Assembly (NCBI RefSeq): GCF_001417735.1
Contig: NZ_BBUZ01000045.1
Span: 24,164 to 88,163 of the forward strand
DNA: 64,000 nt
Direction: 5' to 3'
DNA from: Streptomyces sp. NBRC 110028
GTDB taxonomy: Bacteria > Actinomycetota > Actinomycetes > Streptomycetales > Streptomycetaceae
The translations under genes and the position numbers were made by a program. This document shows, one piece after another, positions 1 to 7,713 of the stretch. The number at the start of each line of letters is the position of its first letter. Positions within the stretch are counted from its first letter, which is position 1. The notes below the pieces were generated by a model. The model was not told the origin of the DNA. It worked only from the letters and a program-made list of their open reading frames with translations, and ran no database searches.

Positions 1-297
1 TATCCCGACCCCGAGTGGATGGGGCGCGGCGCCTCCACCGCCTCCCAGACCGCGTGGGCGCTGCTGGCGCTGCTGGCGGCGGGGGAGCGGGAGAGCAAGG
101 CGGTCGAGCGCGCGGTCGGCTGGCTCGCGGCCACACAGGAGCAGGACGGCTCCTGGGACGAGCCGTACTTCACCGGCACCGGCTTCCCCTGGGACTTCTC
201 CATCAACTACCACCTGTACCGGCTGGTCTTCCCGCTCACCGCGCTCGGGCGCTATGTGAGCGGCGAGGCCACCGGCGCGCGGCCGCGGAGGACGTGA
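1..297 (+). CDS. shc: Squalene-hopene cyclase, C-terminal fragment
   Basis: This is the 3' end of a gene that begins outside the window; about 98 codons are visible, in frame from base 1 to a TGA at 295-297. The readable part has a QW-type repeat (QDGSW followed by the aromatic-rich segment ending TGFPWDF) and the INYHLYRLVFPLTALGRY tail typical of bacterial squalene-hopene cyclases. The enzyme is membrane-associated and cyclises squalene to hopene. The stop overlaps the next start by one base, and hpnG, hpnH, dxs and hpnO follow on the same strand, which supports the call. The catalytic DXDD region is not in view. Confidence 0.9.
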   Translation, partial: YPDPEWMGRGASTASQTAWALLALLAAGERESKAVERAVGWLAATQEQDGSWDEPYFTGTGFPWDFSINYHLYRLVFPLTALGRYVSGEATGARPRRT

Positions 298-1034
298 TGG
301 CCTCCGGACCGGCCCCGGACACCGGCGGCGCCCCGCTGCTGATCGCCTGCGCGCTCGGCATCGAGCGGTTCGCGCTGCGAGGGGCCGGTCTCGGCGCCGC
401 CGCCGGGCCGGTGACAGTGCTGCGCACCGGCATGGGACCGCAGGCGGCCGAGCGGGCGGTGCGCCGCGCGCTGGCCGAGGGGCGGGACCGGGCCCGGCCG
501 GTCCCCACCGCCGTCGTCGCCACCGGTTTCTGCGCCGGTCTCGCTCCGGGGATGCACCCGGGGGACCTGGTGGTGGCCGACGAGACCCGCGACCCGGCCG
601 GCCGCACCCCGTGCCACGGCAGCGGCCTGCTCGCCGAGGCGCTGGCCCGCCATGCCCGGCGGGCCGGCGGGGGCGCCGGGCGCACCGTGCACATCGGGCC
701 CGTCGTCGGCTCCAACCATGTGGTGCGGGGTGCGGAGCGGGCCGGTCTGCACGCCACCGGCGCCATCGCGGTGGACATGGAGTCCGCCGCCACCCTGCGC
801 AGCGCGGTGCGCGGTGGCGCACGCCCGGTTGCGGCCGTCCGGGTGATCGTGGACGCTCCTGAACATGAGCTGGTCCGCATCGGGACACTGCGCGGTGGAA
901 TATCGGCTTTCCGGGTACTACGAACTGTTCTTCCCGCTTTTTTCGATTGGCACCGTTCCTCTTTGCTCCCAGGAGGTGAGCTAGATGGCCATGCCGCTCC
1001 GCCAGACCATCCGGGTCGCGACGTATCTCTTTGA
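297..1034 (+). CDS. hpnG: HpnG-type nucleoside phosphorylase
   Basis: About 245 residues of the PNP/UDP phosphorylase (MTAN-like) fold. Visible marks are VLRTGMGPQAAE near the N-terminus, ATGFCAGL, and the substrate-site signature VDMESAA. In hopanoid producers HpnG removes adenine from adenosylhopane to give (phospho)ribosylhopane, the step after HpnH. The ATG at 297 overlaps the shc stop; a GTG at 294 is an alternative start. The reading frame runs about 50 bases into hpnH, so the two are translationally coupled. The last ~15 residues, encoded inside hpnH, look unlike the family and are probably a consequence of the overlap. Confidence 0.82.
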   Translation: MASGPAPDTGGAPLLIACALGIERFALRGAGLGAAAGPVTVLRTGMGPQAAERAVRRALAEGRDRARPVPTAVVATGFCAGLAPGMHPGDLVVADETRDPAGRTPCHGSGLLAEALARHARRAGGGAGRTVHIGPVVGSNHVVRGAERAGLHATGAIAVDMESAATLRSAVRGGARPVAAVRVIVDAPEHELVRIGTLRGGISAFRVLRTVLPAFFDWHRSSLLPGGELDGHAAPPDHPGRDVSL

Positions 1035-2001
1035 CCAGAAGGTGCTCAAGCGCCGGGACAAGTTCCCGCTGATCGTGGAATTGGAGCCGCTGTTCGCCTG
1101 CAACCTCAAGTGCGAGGGCTGCGGCAAGATCCAGCATCCGGCGGGGGTGCTCAAGCAGCGCATGCCGGTGGCGCAGGCGGTCGGCGCGGTGCTGGAGTCG
1201 GGCGCCCCGATGGTCTCCATCGCCGGCGGTGAGCCCCTGATGCATCCGCAGATCGACGAGATCGTCCGGCAGCTGGTGCAACGGAAGAAGTACGTCTTCC
1301 TGTGCACCAACGCGATGCTGCTGCGGAAGAAGATGGACAACTTCACCCCCTCCCCGTACTTCGCGTTCGCCGTGCACATCGACGGGCTGCGCGAGCGGCA
1401 TGACGCGTCGGTGGCGAAGGAGGGGGTGTTCGACGAGGCGGTGGCGGCGATCAGAGAGGCCAAGCGGCGCGGCTTCCGGGTCACCACCAATTCCACCTTC
1501 TTCAATACCGACACCCCGCAGACCATCGTCGAGGTGCTCGACTTCCTCAATGACGACCTCAAAGTGGACGAGATGATGATCTCGCCCGCCTACGCGTACG
1601 AGAAGGCGCCCGACCAGGAGCACTTCCTGGGGGTCGAGCAGACCCGCGAGCTGTTCCGGAAGGCGTTCGCGGGCGGCAACCGCAGGCGCTGGCGGCTCAA
1701 CCACAGCCCGCTCTTCCTGGACTTCCTGGAGGGCAGGACCGACTTCCCGTGCACCGCCTGGGGCATCCCCAACTACTCGCTCTTCGGCTGGCAGCGGCCC
1801 TGCTACCTGATGAGCGACGGCTACGTGCCCACCTACCGCCAGCTGATCGAGGAGACCGACTGGGACAAGTACGGCCGGGGCAAGGACCCGCGCTGCGACA
1901 ACTGCATGGCCCACTGCGGCTACGAGCCCACCGCCGTCCTGGCCACCATGGGCTCGCTCAAGGAGTCGCTGCGCGCGGCCCGCGAGAGCGCCGTGGGCTG
2001 A
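985..2001 (+). CDS. hpnH: Adenosyl-hopene transferase HpnH (radical SAM)
   Basis: A 338-residue radical SAM protein. The cluster-binding motif CX3CX2C is Cys39, Cys43 and Cys46 in ACNLKCEGCGK, followed by IAGGEPLMH, the glycine-rich SAM-contact segment. A C-terminal cysteine group (CDNCMAHCGYEP) fits the SPASM-like tail of HpnH. The family joins the 5'-deoxyadenosyl group of SAM to hopene, giving adenosylhopane. A strong Shine-Dalgarno (AGGAGGTGA, 970-978) fixes the ATG at 985, although it lies inside hpnG. dxs follows after a 22-base gap. Confidence 0.93.
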   Translation: MAMPLRQTIRVATYLFDQKVLKRRDKFPLIVELEPLFACNLKCEGCGKIQHPAGVLKQRMPVAQAVGAVLESGAPMVSIAGGEPLMHPQIDEIVRQLVQRKKYVFLCTNAMLLRKKMDNFTPSPYFAFAVHIDGLRERHDASVAKEGVFDEAVAAIREAKRRGFRVTTNSTFFNTDTPQTIVEVLDFLNDDLKVDEMMISPAYAYEKAPDQEHFLGVEQTRELFRKAFAGGNRRRWRLNHSPLFLDFLEGRTDFPCTAWGIPNYSLFGWQRPCYLMSDGYVPTYRQLIEETDWDKYGRGKDPRCDNCMAHCGYEPTAVLATMGSLKESLRAARESAVG

Positions 2002-2023
2002 CACCCGAGGAGGGGAACCGAGC

Positions 2024-3934
2024 ATGCCGCTGCTGGAGAACATCCGGGGCCCGCACGACCTCAAAGCACTGACCACGGAGGAGCTTGCCGCACTCGCCCA
2101 GGAGATCAGGGACTTCCTGATCGAAGCCGTCGCCAGGACCGGTGGGCATCTGGGCCCCAACCTGGGCGTCGTCGAGCTGTCCATAGCCCTGCACCGCGTC
2201 TTCGACTCGCCGGTGGACCGCATCCTGTGGGACACCGGCCACCAGTCCTACGTCCACAAACTCCTCACCGGCCGCCAGGACTTCTCCAAGCTGCGCGGCA
2301 AGGGCGGGCTCTCCGGGTATCCGTCGCGCGCCGAGTCAAGCCACGACGTCATCGAGAACAGCCACGCCTCCACCGTGCTGGGCTGGGCCGACGGCCTCGC
2401 CAAGGCGGGCGAGATCCGCGGCCGCACCGACCATGTGGTCGCGGTCATCGGCGACGGCGCGCTCACCGGCGGCATGGCCTGGGAGGCGCTCAACAACATC
2501 GCCGCCGCCCGCGACCGCCCGCTGATCATCGTCGTCAACGACAACGAACGCTCCTACGCCCCCACCATCGGCGGCCTCGCCGGCCATCTCGCCACCCTCC
2601 GCACCACCGACGGCTACGAACGCTTCCTCGCCTGGGGCAAGGACGTCCTCCAGCGCACCCCCGTCGTCGGACAGCCGCTGTACGGATCGCTGCACGGCGC
2701 GAAGAAGGGGTTCAAGGACGCCTTCGCGCCGCAGGGCATGTTCGAGGACCTGGGGCTGAAGTACGTGGGGCCGATCGACGGGCACGACACGGAGGCCGTC
2801 GAGGCGGCGCTGCGCCGCGCCAAGCGGTTCCACGGCCCCGTCCTGGTGCACTGCATCACCGAGAAGGGCCACGGCTACCGGCCCGCCCTGGAGGACGAGG
2901 CCGACCGGTTCCACACCGTCGCCGCGATGGACCCGCTCACCTGCGCCCCCCTCATCCCCTCCCGGGGCCGGTCGTGGACGTCGGTGTTCGGCGAGGAGAT
3001 GGTGCGGATCGGGGCCGAGCGCCCCGACGTGGTGGCCCTCACCGCCGCGATGCTCGACCCCGTCGGCCTCGCGGACTTCGCCGAGGCGTACCCGGACCGG
3101 GTATGGGACGTCGGCATCGCCGAGCAGCACGCGGCGGTCTCCGCGGCCGGGCTCGCCACCGGCGGGCTGCATCCGGTCATCGCCGTCTACGCCACTTTTC
3201 TGAACCGCGCCGTCGACCAGCTGCTGATGGACATCGCCATGCACAAGTGCGGGGTGACGTTCGTCCTGGACCGGGCCGGCGTCACCGGCACCGACGGGCC
3301 CAGCCACAACGGCATGTGGGACATGTCCGTCCTCCAGGTGGTGCCGGGCCTGCGGATCGCCGCCCCGCGCGACGCGGACCAGTTGCGCGCCCAGCTGAGG
3401 GAGGCGATCGACGTGGACGACGCGCCGACCGTCGTCCGCTTCCCCAAAGAGTCGGTGGGGCCGCCCATTCCGGCCCTCGACCGCGTCGGCGGGATGGACG
3501 TGCTGCGCCGCGGCGACGACGTACTGCTGGTGGTGGCCGGGGTCATGGCGCCGGTGGGCCTGCGCGCCGCCGAGCTGCTGGCCGAGCGCGGCATCGGCTG
3601 CACCGTGGTCGATCCGCGCTGGGTCAAGCCCGTCGACCCCGAGCTGCCCGCGCTCGCGGCCCGCCACCGCGCGGTGGCCGTCGTCGAGGACAACGTGCGC
3701 AGCGCCGGGGTGGGCGCGGCCATCGGCCAGGCGCTGCGGGACGCCGGCGTCGACCTGCCGCTGCGGACCTTCGGCATCCCCGAGGCGTTCCTGCCGCACG
3801 CCAAGCGCGGCGAAGTGCTCGCCGACATCGGACTCACCCCCGCCGAGATCGCGGGCCGGATCGGCGCGGCCCTGGCCCGTATCGATGGGCGCGCCGCCGC
3901 CGGGGAGGCCGCCGCCAAGGAGAGGGACGCATGA
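2024..3934 (+). CDS. dxs: 1-deoxy-D-xylulose-5-phosphate synthase
   Basis: A 636-residue, full-length DXS. The thiamine-diphosphate motif begins at Gly143-Asp144-Gly145 (GDGALTGG) and closes with an NN pair; the transketolase-type catalytic Glu is about residue 367 in GIAEQHAA; the transketolase C-terminal domain follows. It condenses pyruvate and glyceraldehyde-3-phosphate at the head of the MEP isoprenoid pathway. Its place in the hopanoid operon suggests a dedicated precursor supply besides a housekeeping dxs elsewhere. It overlaps the next gene by an ATGA junction at 3931-3934. From memory S. coelicolor has ispG between hpnH and dxs; here there is none. Confidence 0.96.
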   Translation: MPLLENIRGPHDLKALTTEELAALAQEIRDFLIEAVARTGGHLGPNLGVVELSIALHRVFDSPVDRILWDTGHQSYVHKLLTGRQDFSKLRGKGGLSGYPSRAESSHDVIENSHASTVLGWADGLAKAGEIRGRTDHVVAVIGDGALTGGMAWEALNNIAAARDRPLIIVVNDNERSYAPTIGGLAGHLATLRTTDGYERFLAWGKDVLQRTPVVGQPLYGSLHGAKKGFKDAFAPQGMFEDLGLKYVGPIDGHDTEAVEAALRRAKRFHGPVLVHCITEKGHGYRPALEDEADRFHTVAAMDPLTCAPLIPSRGRSWTSVFGEEMVRIGAERPDVVALTAAMLDPVGLADFAEAYPDRVWDVGIAEQHAAVSAAGLATGGLHPVIAVYATFLNRAVDQLLMDIAMHKCGVTFVLDRAGVTGTDGPSHNGMWDMSVLQVVPGLRIAAPRDADQLRAQLREAIDVDDAPTVVRFPKESVGPPIPALDRVGGMDVLRRGDDVLLVVAGVMAPVGLRAAELLAERGIGCTVVDPRWVKPVDPELPALAARHRAVAVVEDNVRSAGVGAAIGQALRDAGVDLPLRTFGIPEAFLPHAKRGEVLADIGLTPAEIAGRIGAALARIDGRAAAGEAAAKERDA

Positions 3935-5331
3935 CAGCAGCCGAGCAGCGCTCGGGTTTCGACCTGGGCAAGCTCCTGGCCGGGCGCGGGTCCGAGCGCT
4001 ATGACCTGCACACCCGGTACCTCAACCACCAACTGCCGCGGATGCTGCACACCATCGGCTTCGACAAGGTCTACGAGCGGGCCGAGGGCGCGTACTTCTG
4101 GGACGACGAGGGCCAGGACTACCTGGACATGCTCGCCGGTTTCGGGGTGATGGGCCTGGGCCGCCACCATCCGGTCGTCCGCAAGGCGCTGCACGACGTC
4201 CTGGACGCCTCGCTGGCCGATCTGACCCGCTTCGACTGCCAGCCGCTGCCCGGGCTGCTCGCCGAGCGGCTGCTCGGCCACGCCCCGCACCTGGACCGGG
4301 TGTTCTTCGGCAACAGCGGTACGGAGGCCGTCGAGACCGCCCTCAAGTTCGCCCGCTGCGCGACCCGTAAGCCGCGTGTCCTGTATTGCACGCACGCCTT
4401 CCACGGGCTCACCACCGGCTCGCTGTCGGTCAACGGCGAGACGGGCTTCCGCGACGGCTTCGCGCCGCTGCTGCCCGACACCGCGATCCCGATGGGCGAT
4501 CTGGGCGCGCTGGAGCGGGAGCTGAAGCGCGGGGACGTCGCCGGGTTCGTCGTGGAGCCGATCCAGGGCAAGGGGGTGCACGAGGCGCCCCCGGGCTTCC
4601 TGCGCGCCGCGCAGGAGCTGCTGCACCGCCACAAGGCGCTGCTCATCGCCGACGAGGTGCAGACGGGGCTCGGCCGCACCGGGGACTTCTTCGCCTACAG
4701 CCACGAGGACGGCGTCGAACCGGACCTGGTGTGCGTGGCCAAGGCGCTGTCCGGCGGCTACGTGCCGGTGGGCGCGACCCTCGGCAAGGACTGGATCTTC
4801 AAGCGGGTCTACTCCTCCATGGACCGGGTGCTGGTGCACTCGGCCAGCTTCGGGGCCAACGCCCAGGCCATGGCGGCGGGGCTCGCCGTCCTCGCCGTCA
4901 TGGAGGACGAGCAGATCGTCGCGAACGCCCGCCGCACCGGCGAGCTGCTGCGCGACCGGCTCACCGCGCTCATCGACCGCTATGAGCTGCTGCACGACGT
5001 CCGAGGCCGCGGGCTGATGATCGGCATCGAGTTCGGCAAGCCGGTCTCGCTGGGGCTGCGCGGCCGCTGGTCGATGCTGCAGGCCGCGCGCAAGGGGCTG
5101 TTCGCGCAGATGGTCGTGGCGCCGCTGCTCCAGCGCCATCGCATCCTCACCCAGGTCTCCGGCGACCATCTGGAGGTGATTAAGCTGATTCCACCGTTGA
5201 TCATCGGCGAGCGGGAAGTGGACCGCTTCGTCGAGGCGTTCACAGCGGTCATGGATGACGCACACGGGGGCGGCGGCCTGATGTGGGAGTTCGGCCGGAC
5301 CCTCGTCAAGCAGGCGGTGGCCCACCGCTGA
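3931..5331 (+). CDS. hpnO: Class III aminotransferase HpnO-like
   Basis: A 466-residue PLP enzyme of the acetylornithine/ornithine class III fold. It has FFGNSGTEAVETALK (phosphate-binding region), IADEVQTGLGRTG with the cofactor-pairing Asp, and the Schiff-base Lys271 in AKALSGGYVPVG. In hopanoid clusters this enzyme aminates the ribosyl-derived side chain to give aminobacteriohopanetriol. The start is the ATG of an ATGA overlap with dxs. A long N-terminal extension (~40 residues before the catalytic domain) and hydrophobic C-terminal tail are normal for this subfamily. Confidence 0.88.
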   Translation: MTAAEQRSGFDLGKLLAGRGSERYDLHTRYLNHQLPRMLHTIGFDKVYERAEGAYFWDDEGQDYLDMLAGFGVMGLGRHHPVVRKALHDVLDASLADLTRFDCQPLPGLLAERLLGHAPHLDRVFFGNSGTEAVETALKFARCATRKPRVLYCTHAFHGLTTGSLSVNGETGFRDGFAPLLPDTAIPMGDLGALERELKRGDVAGFVVEPIQGKGVHEAPPGFLRAAQELLHRHKALLIADEVQTGLGRTGDFFAYSHEDGVEPDLVCVAKALSGGYVPVGATLGKDWIFKRVYSSMDRVLVHSASFGANAQAMAAGLAVLAVMEDEQIVANARRTGELLRDRLTALIDRYELLHDVRGRGLMIGIEFGKPVSLGLRGRWSMLQAARKGLFAQMVVAPLLQRHRILTQVSGDHLEVIKLIPPLIIGEREVDRFVEAFTAVMDDAHGGGGLMWEFGRTLVKQAVAHR

Positions 5332-5349
5332 CCGGATGGGGGACCGGCG

Positions 5350-6558
5350 ATGACCGACGCGACCGCCGTGGGGGCCGTCAACGCGCTGACCGGACGATGG
5401 GCGCGGGCCGCCGTGAGCGGCGCGGAGTCCACCGTCCTCACCGGCGCCGGGGCCTGGCCGCTGCTCGCCCTGCTCGCGGGCGCGGCCGGCGGCCCGGCCC
5501 GCGGCGAGCTGGAGGACGCGCTCGGCGTCGGCGCGGGAGGCGCGGCCGGCGCGACGGCGCTCGGCCGCGAGGCCGTCGAGGCGATGGCCGCGATGGACGG
5601 CGTCGCGGCGGCCACCGGACTGTGGACCCGCCACGACCTGCCGGTGCGGCCCGAGTGGGAGGCGGAGCTGCCGCGGGGCGTCCGCGGTGTGCTCAGCGGC
5701 GACACCGAGCGCGACGGCAAGGAGCTGGACGCGTGGGCCTCCCGGTGCACCGATGGCGCGATCGATCGGATGCCGGTGCCGCTGACGCCCGTCACCCAGC
5801 TGGTGCTGGCCGGGGCGCTCACGGTGCGGACGGCCTGGCAGCAGCCGTTCCAGCCGGGGTTCCTGCGGCCGGGACACGGCCCGTGGCGGGATCGGTCGCT
5901 GGCCGGGCTCACCCGGAAGACCGGCGACCTCGACGGGGTGCTGCGGGTCGTGCCCGACACCCCGGCCGGGCCGCTCACCCTGTCGGGGGTCGCGGGCGGC
6001 AACGGCATCGACGTCCACCTGGTCCTCGGCGCCGAGGACGTACCGGGCGGCCGGGTCCTGGAGGCCGGGATCGGCGCGGTGGCCGGGGAGTACTCGGGGC
6101 GGGGAGGCTCGGCGCTGGCGTGGGGCGAGGCGGGGCCCGGCGTCACGGTCATGGAGGCCGTCAGCTGGGACGCCACCCCCTCGCTCGTCCTCACCACCCC
6201 GCAGTTCACCGTGACCGCACGGCACGATCTGCTGCGGCACGCGGAGCTGTTCGGGCTGCGCACCGCGCAGGACACCTCCCGCGGCCACTTCCCGGGGATC
6301 AGCCCGAGCCCGCTGGCGCTGTCCTCCGGTCAGCAGTCCATGACCGCGTCGTTCAGCGCCGAGGGCTTCTGGGCGGCGGCCGTGACCGCGTTCGCCATGG
6401 CTCCGGGTTCGGCCCCGCCGCAGCGGAAGGCCAGGCTGGTCAAGGTCGTCTACGACCGCCCGTTCGGCTTCCTGGCCGTGCACCGGGCCACCGGTCTGGT
6501 GCTGACAGCCGGCTGGGTCACCGAGCCCGAGGCCGCCCAGGGCGTGTTTCGAAAGTAG
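5350..6558 (+). CDS. Serpin family protease inhibitor-like protein
   Basis: 402 residues. The N-terminal helix (VNALTGRWA, then STVLTGAGAWPLLALLA), the FTVTARHDLL strand and the C-terminal DRPFGFLAVHRATGLVL block match the serpin fold. No signal peptide is seen, so it is probably cytoplasmic. The hinge reads AEGFWAAAVTAFAM: P15 Gly, the P12-P10 alanines and P8 Thr are kept, but P14 is Phe where inhibitory serpins have Thr/Ser. The last residues (GVFRK and the TAG stop) are encoded by the left inverted repeat of the adjoining repeat element, so the native C-terminus may have been replaced. It follows hpnO by 18 bases. Confidence 0.72.
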   Translation: MTDATAVGAVNALTGRWARAAVSGAESTVLTGAGAWPLLALLAGAAGGPARGELEDALGVGAGGAAGATALGREAVEAMAAMDGVAAATGLWTRHDLPVRPEWEAELPRGVRGVLSGDTERDGKELDAWASRCTDGAIDRMPVPLTPVTQLVLAGALTVRTAWQQPFQPGFLRPGHGPWRDRSLAGLTRKTGDLDGVLRVVPDTPAGPLTLSGVAGGNGIDVHLVLGAEDVPGGRVLEAGIGAVAGEYSGRGGSALAWGEAGPGVTVMEAVSWDATPSLVLTTPQFTVTARHDLLRHAELFGLRTAQDTSRGHFPGISPSPLALSSGQQSMTASFSAEGFWAAAVTAFAMAPGSAPPQRKARLVKVVYDRPFGFLAVHRATGLVLTAGWVTEPEAAQGVFRK

Positions 6559-6713
6559 CGCCGGCCGCCCGGAGGGCGGGCCCCGCGGCGTCTGGTGCGT
6601 GCGATCGCAAGGCGGAGGGGCGTCCTCGTAGTGGGCTACTCGGACGATCCCGACAACGCAGCGAGCGTGCGTGCCAGGCGTCGTGGGGCAGGCGGGACTT
6701 TCGAAACACGCCC
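6540..6713 (+). repeat. MITE-like structured repeat with 17-bp terminal inverted repeats
   Basis: The arms 6540-6556 and 6697-6713 are perfect 17-bp inverted repeats built on GTGTTTCGAAAGT. Inside, 6581-6608 pairs with 6661-6688 over 28 positions: 20 Watson-Crick pairs, 7 pairs that are G-U only in a plus-sense transcript, and one mismatch. Smaller hairpins lie at 6565-6579 and 6621-6646. The left arm contains the serpin stop codon. No ORF is present. This looks like a non-autonomous repeat or a structured RNA element; its family was not identified, and no second copy was seen in the window. Confidence 0.7.
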
Positions 6714-6723
6714 CAGGACCGCG

Positions 6724-7542
6724 TCAGGCGGTGAGCAGCCGGTCCCGCAGCCGCTCGCGCTGCGGGGCGGTCAGCCCCAGCCCCTCGGTGAGATAGCGCT
6801 CGGTGCCGCCCCAGGTGTCCTCTATCGTCTCGAACGCCTCCGCCAGATAGGCGGGGCGCGCGTCGAAGAGCGGACTCAGCAGCGACAGCACCTCCGGGGA
6901 CATGGGGTCGGACCCGTCCGCCGGATTGCCCTTGCGCCAGATCTTGTAGCGCCGGTGGGCGGCGGCCGACTCCAGGTAGTCGGCCTCGATCGCGTCCCGC
7001 TCGACCCCGAGCGCGAGCAGCGTCACCGCGACCGAGAGCCCGGCCCGGTCCTTGCCCGCGGAACAGTGCATCAGCACCGGGGAGCTGTCCTCCGCCATGG
7101 CGCCCAGCACCCGGCCGTGCTCGACGACGCGGCCGGTGATGATGGCCCGGTACGCGTTGATCATCCGCCGCTCGGCGCGCCCGTCGTCCAGCAGCTCGCG
7201 CAGGGTGTTGAGGTCGCCCTCGCGCACCATGGTCCAGAACCCGGCGCCGTCGGCCGGGTCGGACAGCGGAAGGTTCACGTTCCGCACGCCGGTCAGCGAG
7301 ACGTCCGGGCCCTCCAGCTTGATGTCGGCCGCGTTGCGGAAGTCGAAGACCGTGTGCAGGCCGAGCGAGTCGAGGAAGGCCGCGTCGCTGTCGGTGGCAT
7401 GGGCGAGGTGGCCGCTGCGGAACAGCACGCCGGGCCGTACGCGTCGGCCGTCGGCGGTCGGCAGACCGCCGACGTCGCGGAAGTTGCGTACCCCCACCAG
7501 CTCGGGTTCGGCCTGCGGGACCTGCGGCGACGGCTGCGTCAC
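6724..7542 (-). CDS. Tyrosine-protein phosphatase (PtpB-like)
   Basis: 272 residues. The signature HCSAGKDRAG gives nucleophile Cys160 and the P-loop; an upstream NFRDVGG motif and the Asp-rich segment before the loop fit the Y_phosphatase3 (MptpB/LipA-like) family. These enzymes dephosphorylate tyrosine, and some act on serine/threonine or phosphoinositides. Start is GTG at 7542 behind a GAGGAG Shine-Dalgarno. It is monocistronic and divergent from the alpha-galactosidase gene. Confidence 0.88.
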   Translation of the reverse strand: MTQPSPQVPQAEPELVGVRNFRDVGGLPTADGRRVRPGVLFRSGHLAHATDSDAAFLDSLGLHTVFDFRNAADIKLEGPDVSLTGVRNVNLPLSDPADGAGFWTMVREGDLNTLRELLDDGRAERRMINAYRAIITGRVVEHGRVLGAMAEDSSPVLMHCSAGKDRAGLSVAVTLLALGVERDAIEADYLESAAAHRRYKIWRKGNPADGSDPMSPEVLSLLSPLFDARPAYLAEAFETIEDTWGGTERYLTEGLGLTAPQRERLRDRLLTA

Positions 7543-7713
7543 GGGCGCTCCTCACGATCGGCCGCCGCGCCGCTCGTCGACGAGGCGGGCTCTGCTGACC
7601 ATACGACATTGCGTTCCTGCTGCAATCAGTTCTGCCGACCGTGAGCGGGGTCATTGCCGTGCGCCGAACGCTGCCCGATGATGTTGACACCTGTGGGGAA
7701 TTGGGGATGCGTG

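Noticed and set aside
2227..3930. Very long Arg/Pro/Gly-rich open frame on the plus strand upstream of and in frame with hpnO
   Set aside because: It lies entirely inside dxs in another frame. Composition is typical of a high-GC shadow; hpnO starts at 3931.
3187..6483. 1098-codon open frame on the minus strand across dxs, hpnO and the serpin
   Set aside because: Antisense shadow of three well-supported genes; no domain, no ribosome site.
6595..7644. 349-codon plus-strand open frame across the phosphatase gene
   Set aside because: Antisense shadow; the minus-strand frame has the complete HCSAGKDR phosphatase signature and a good ribosome site.
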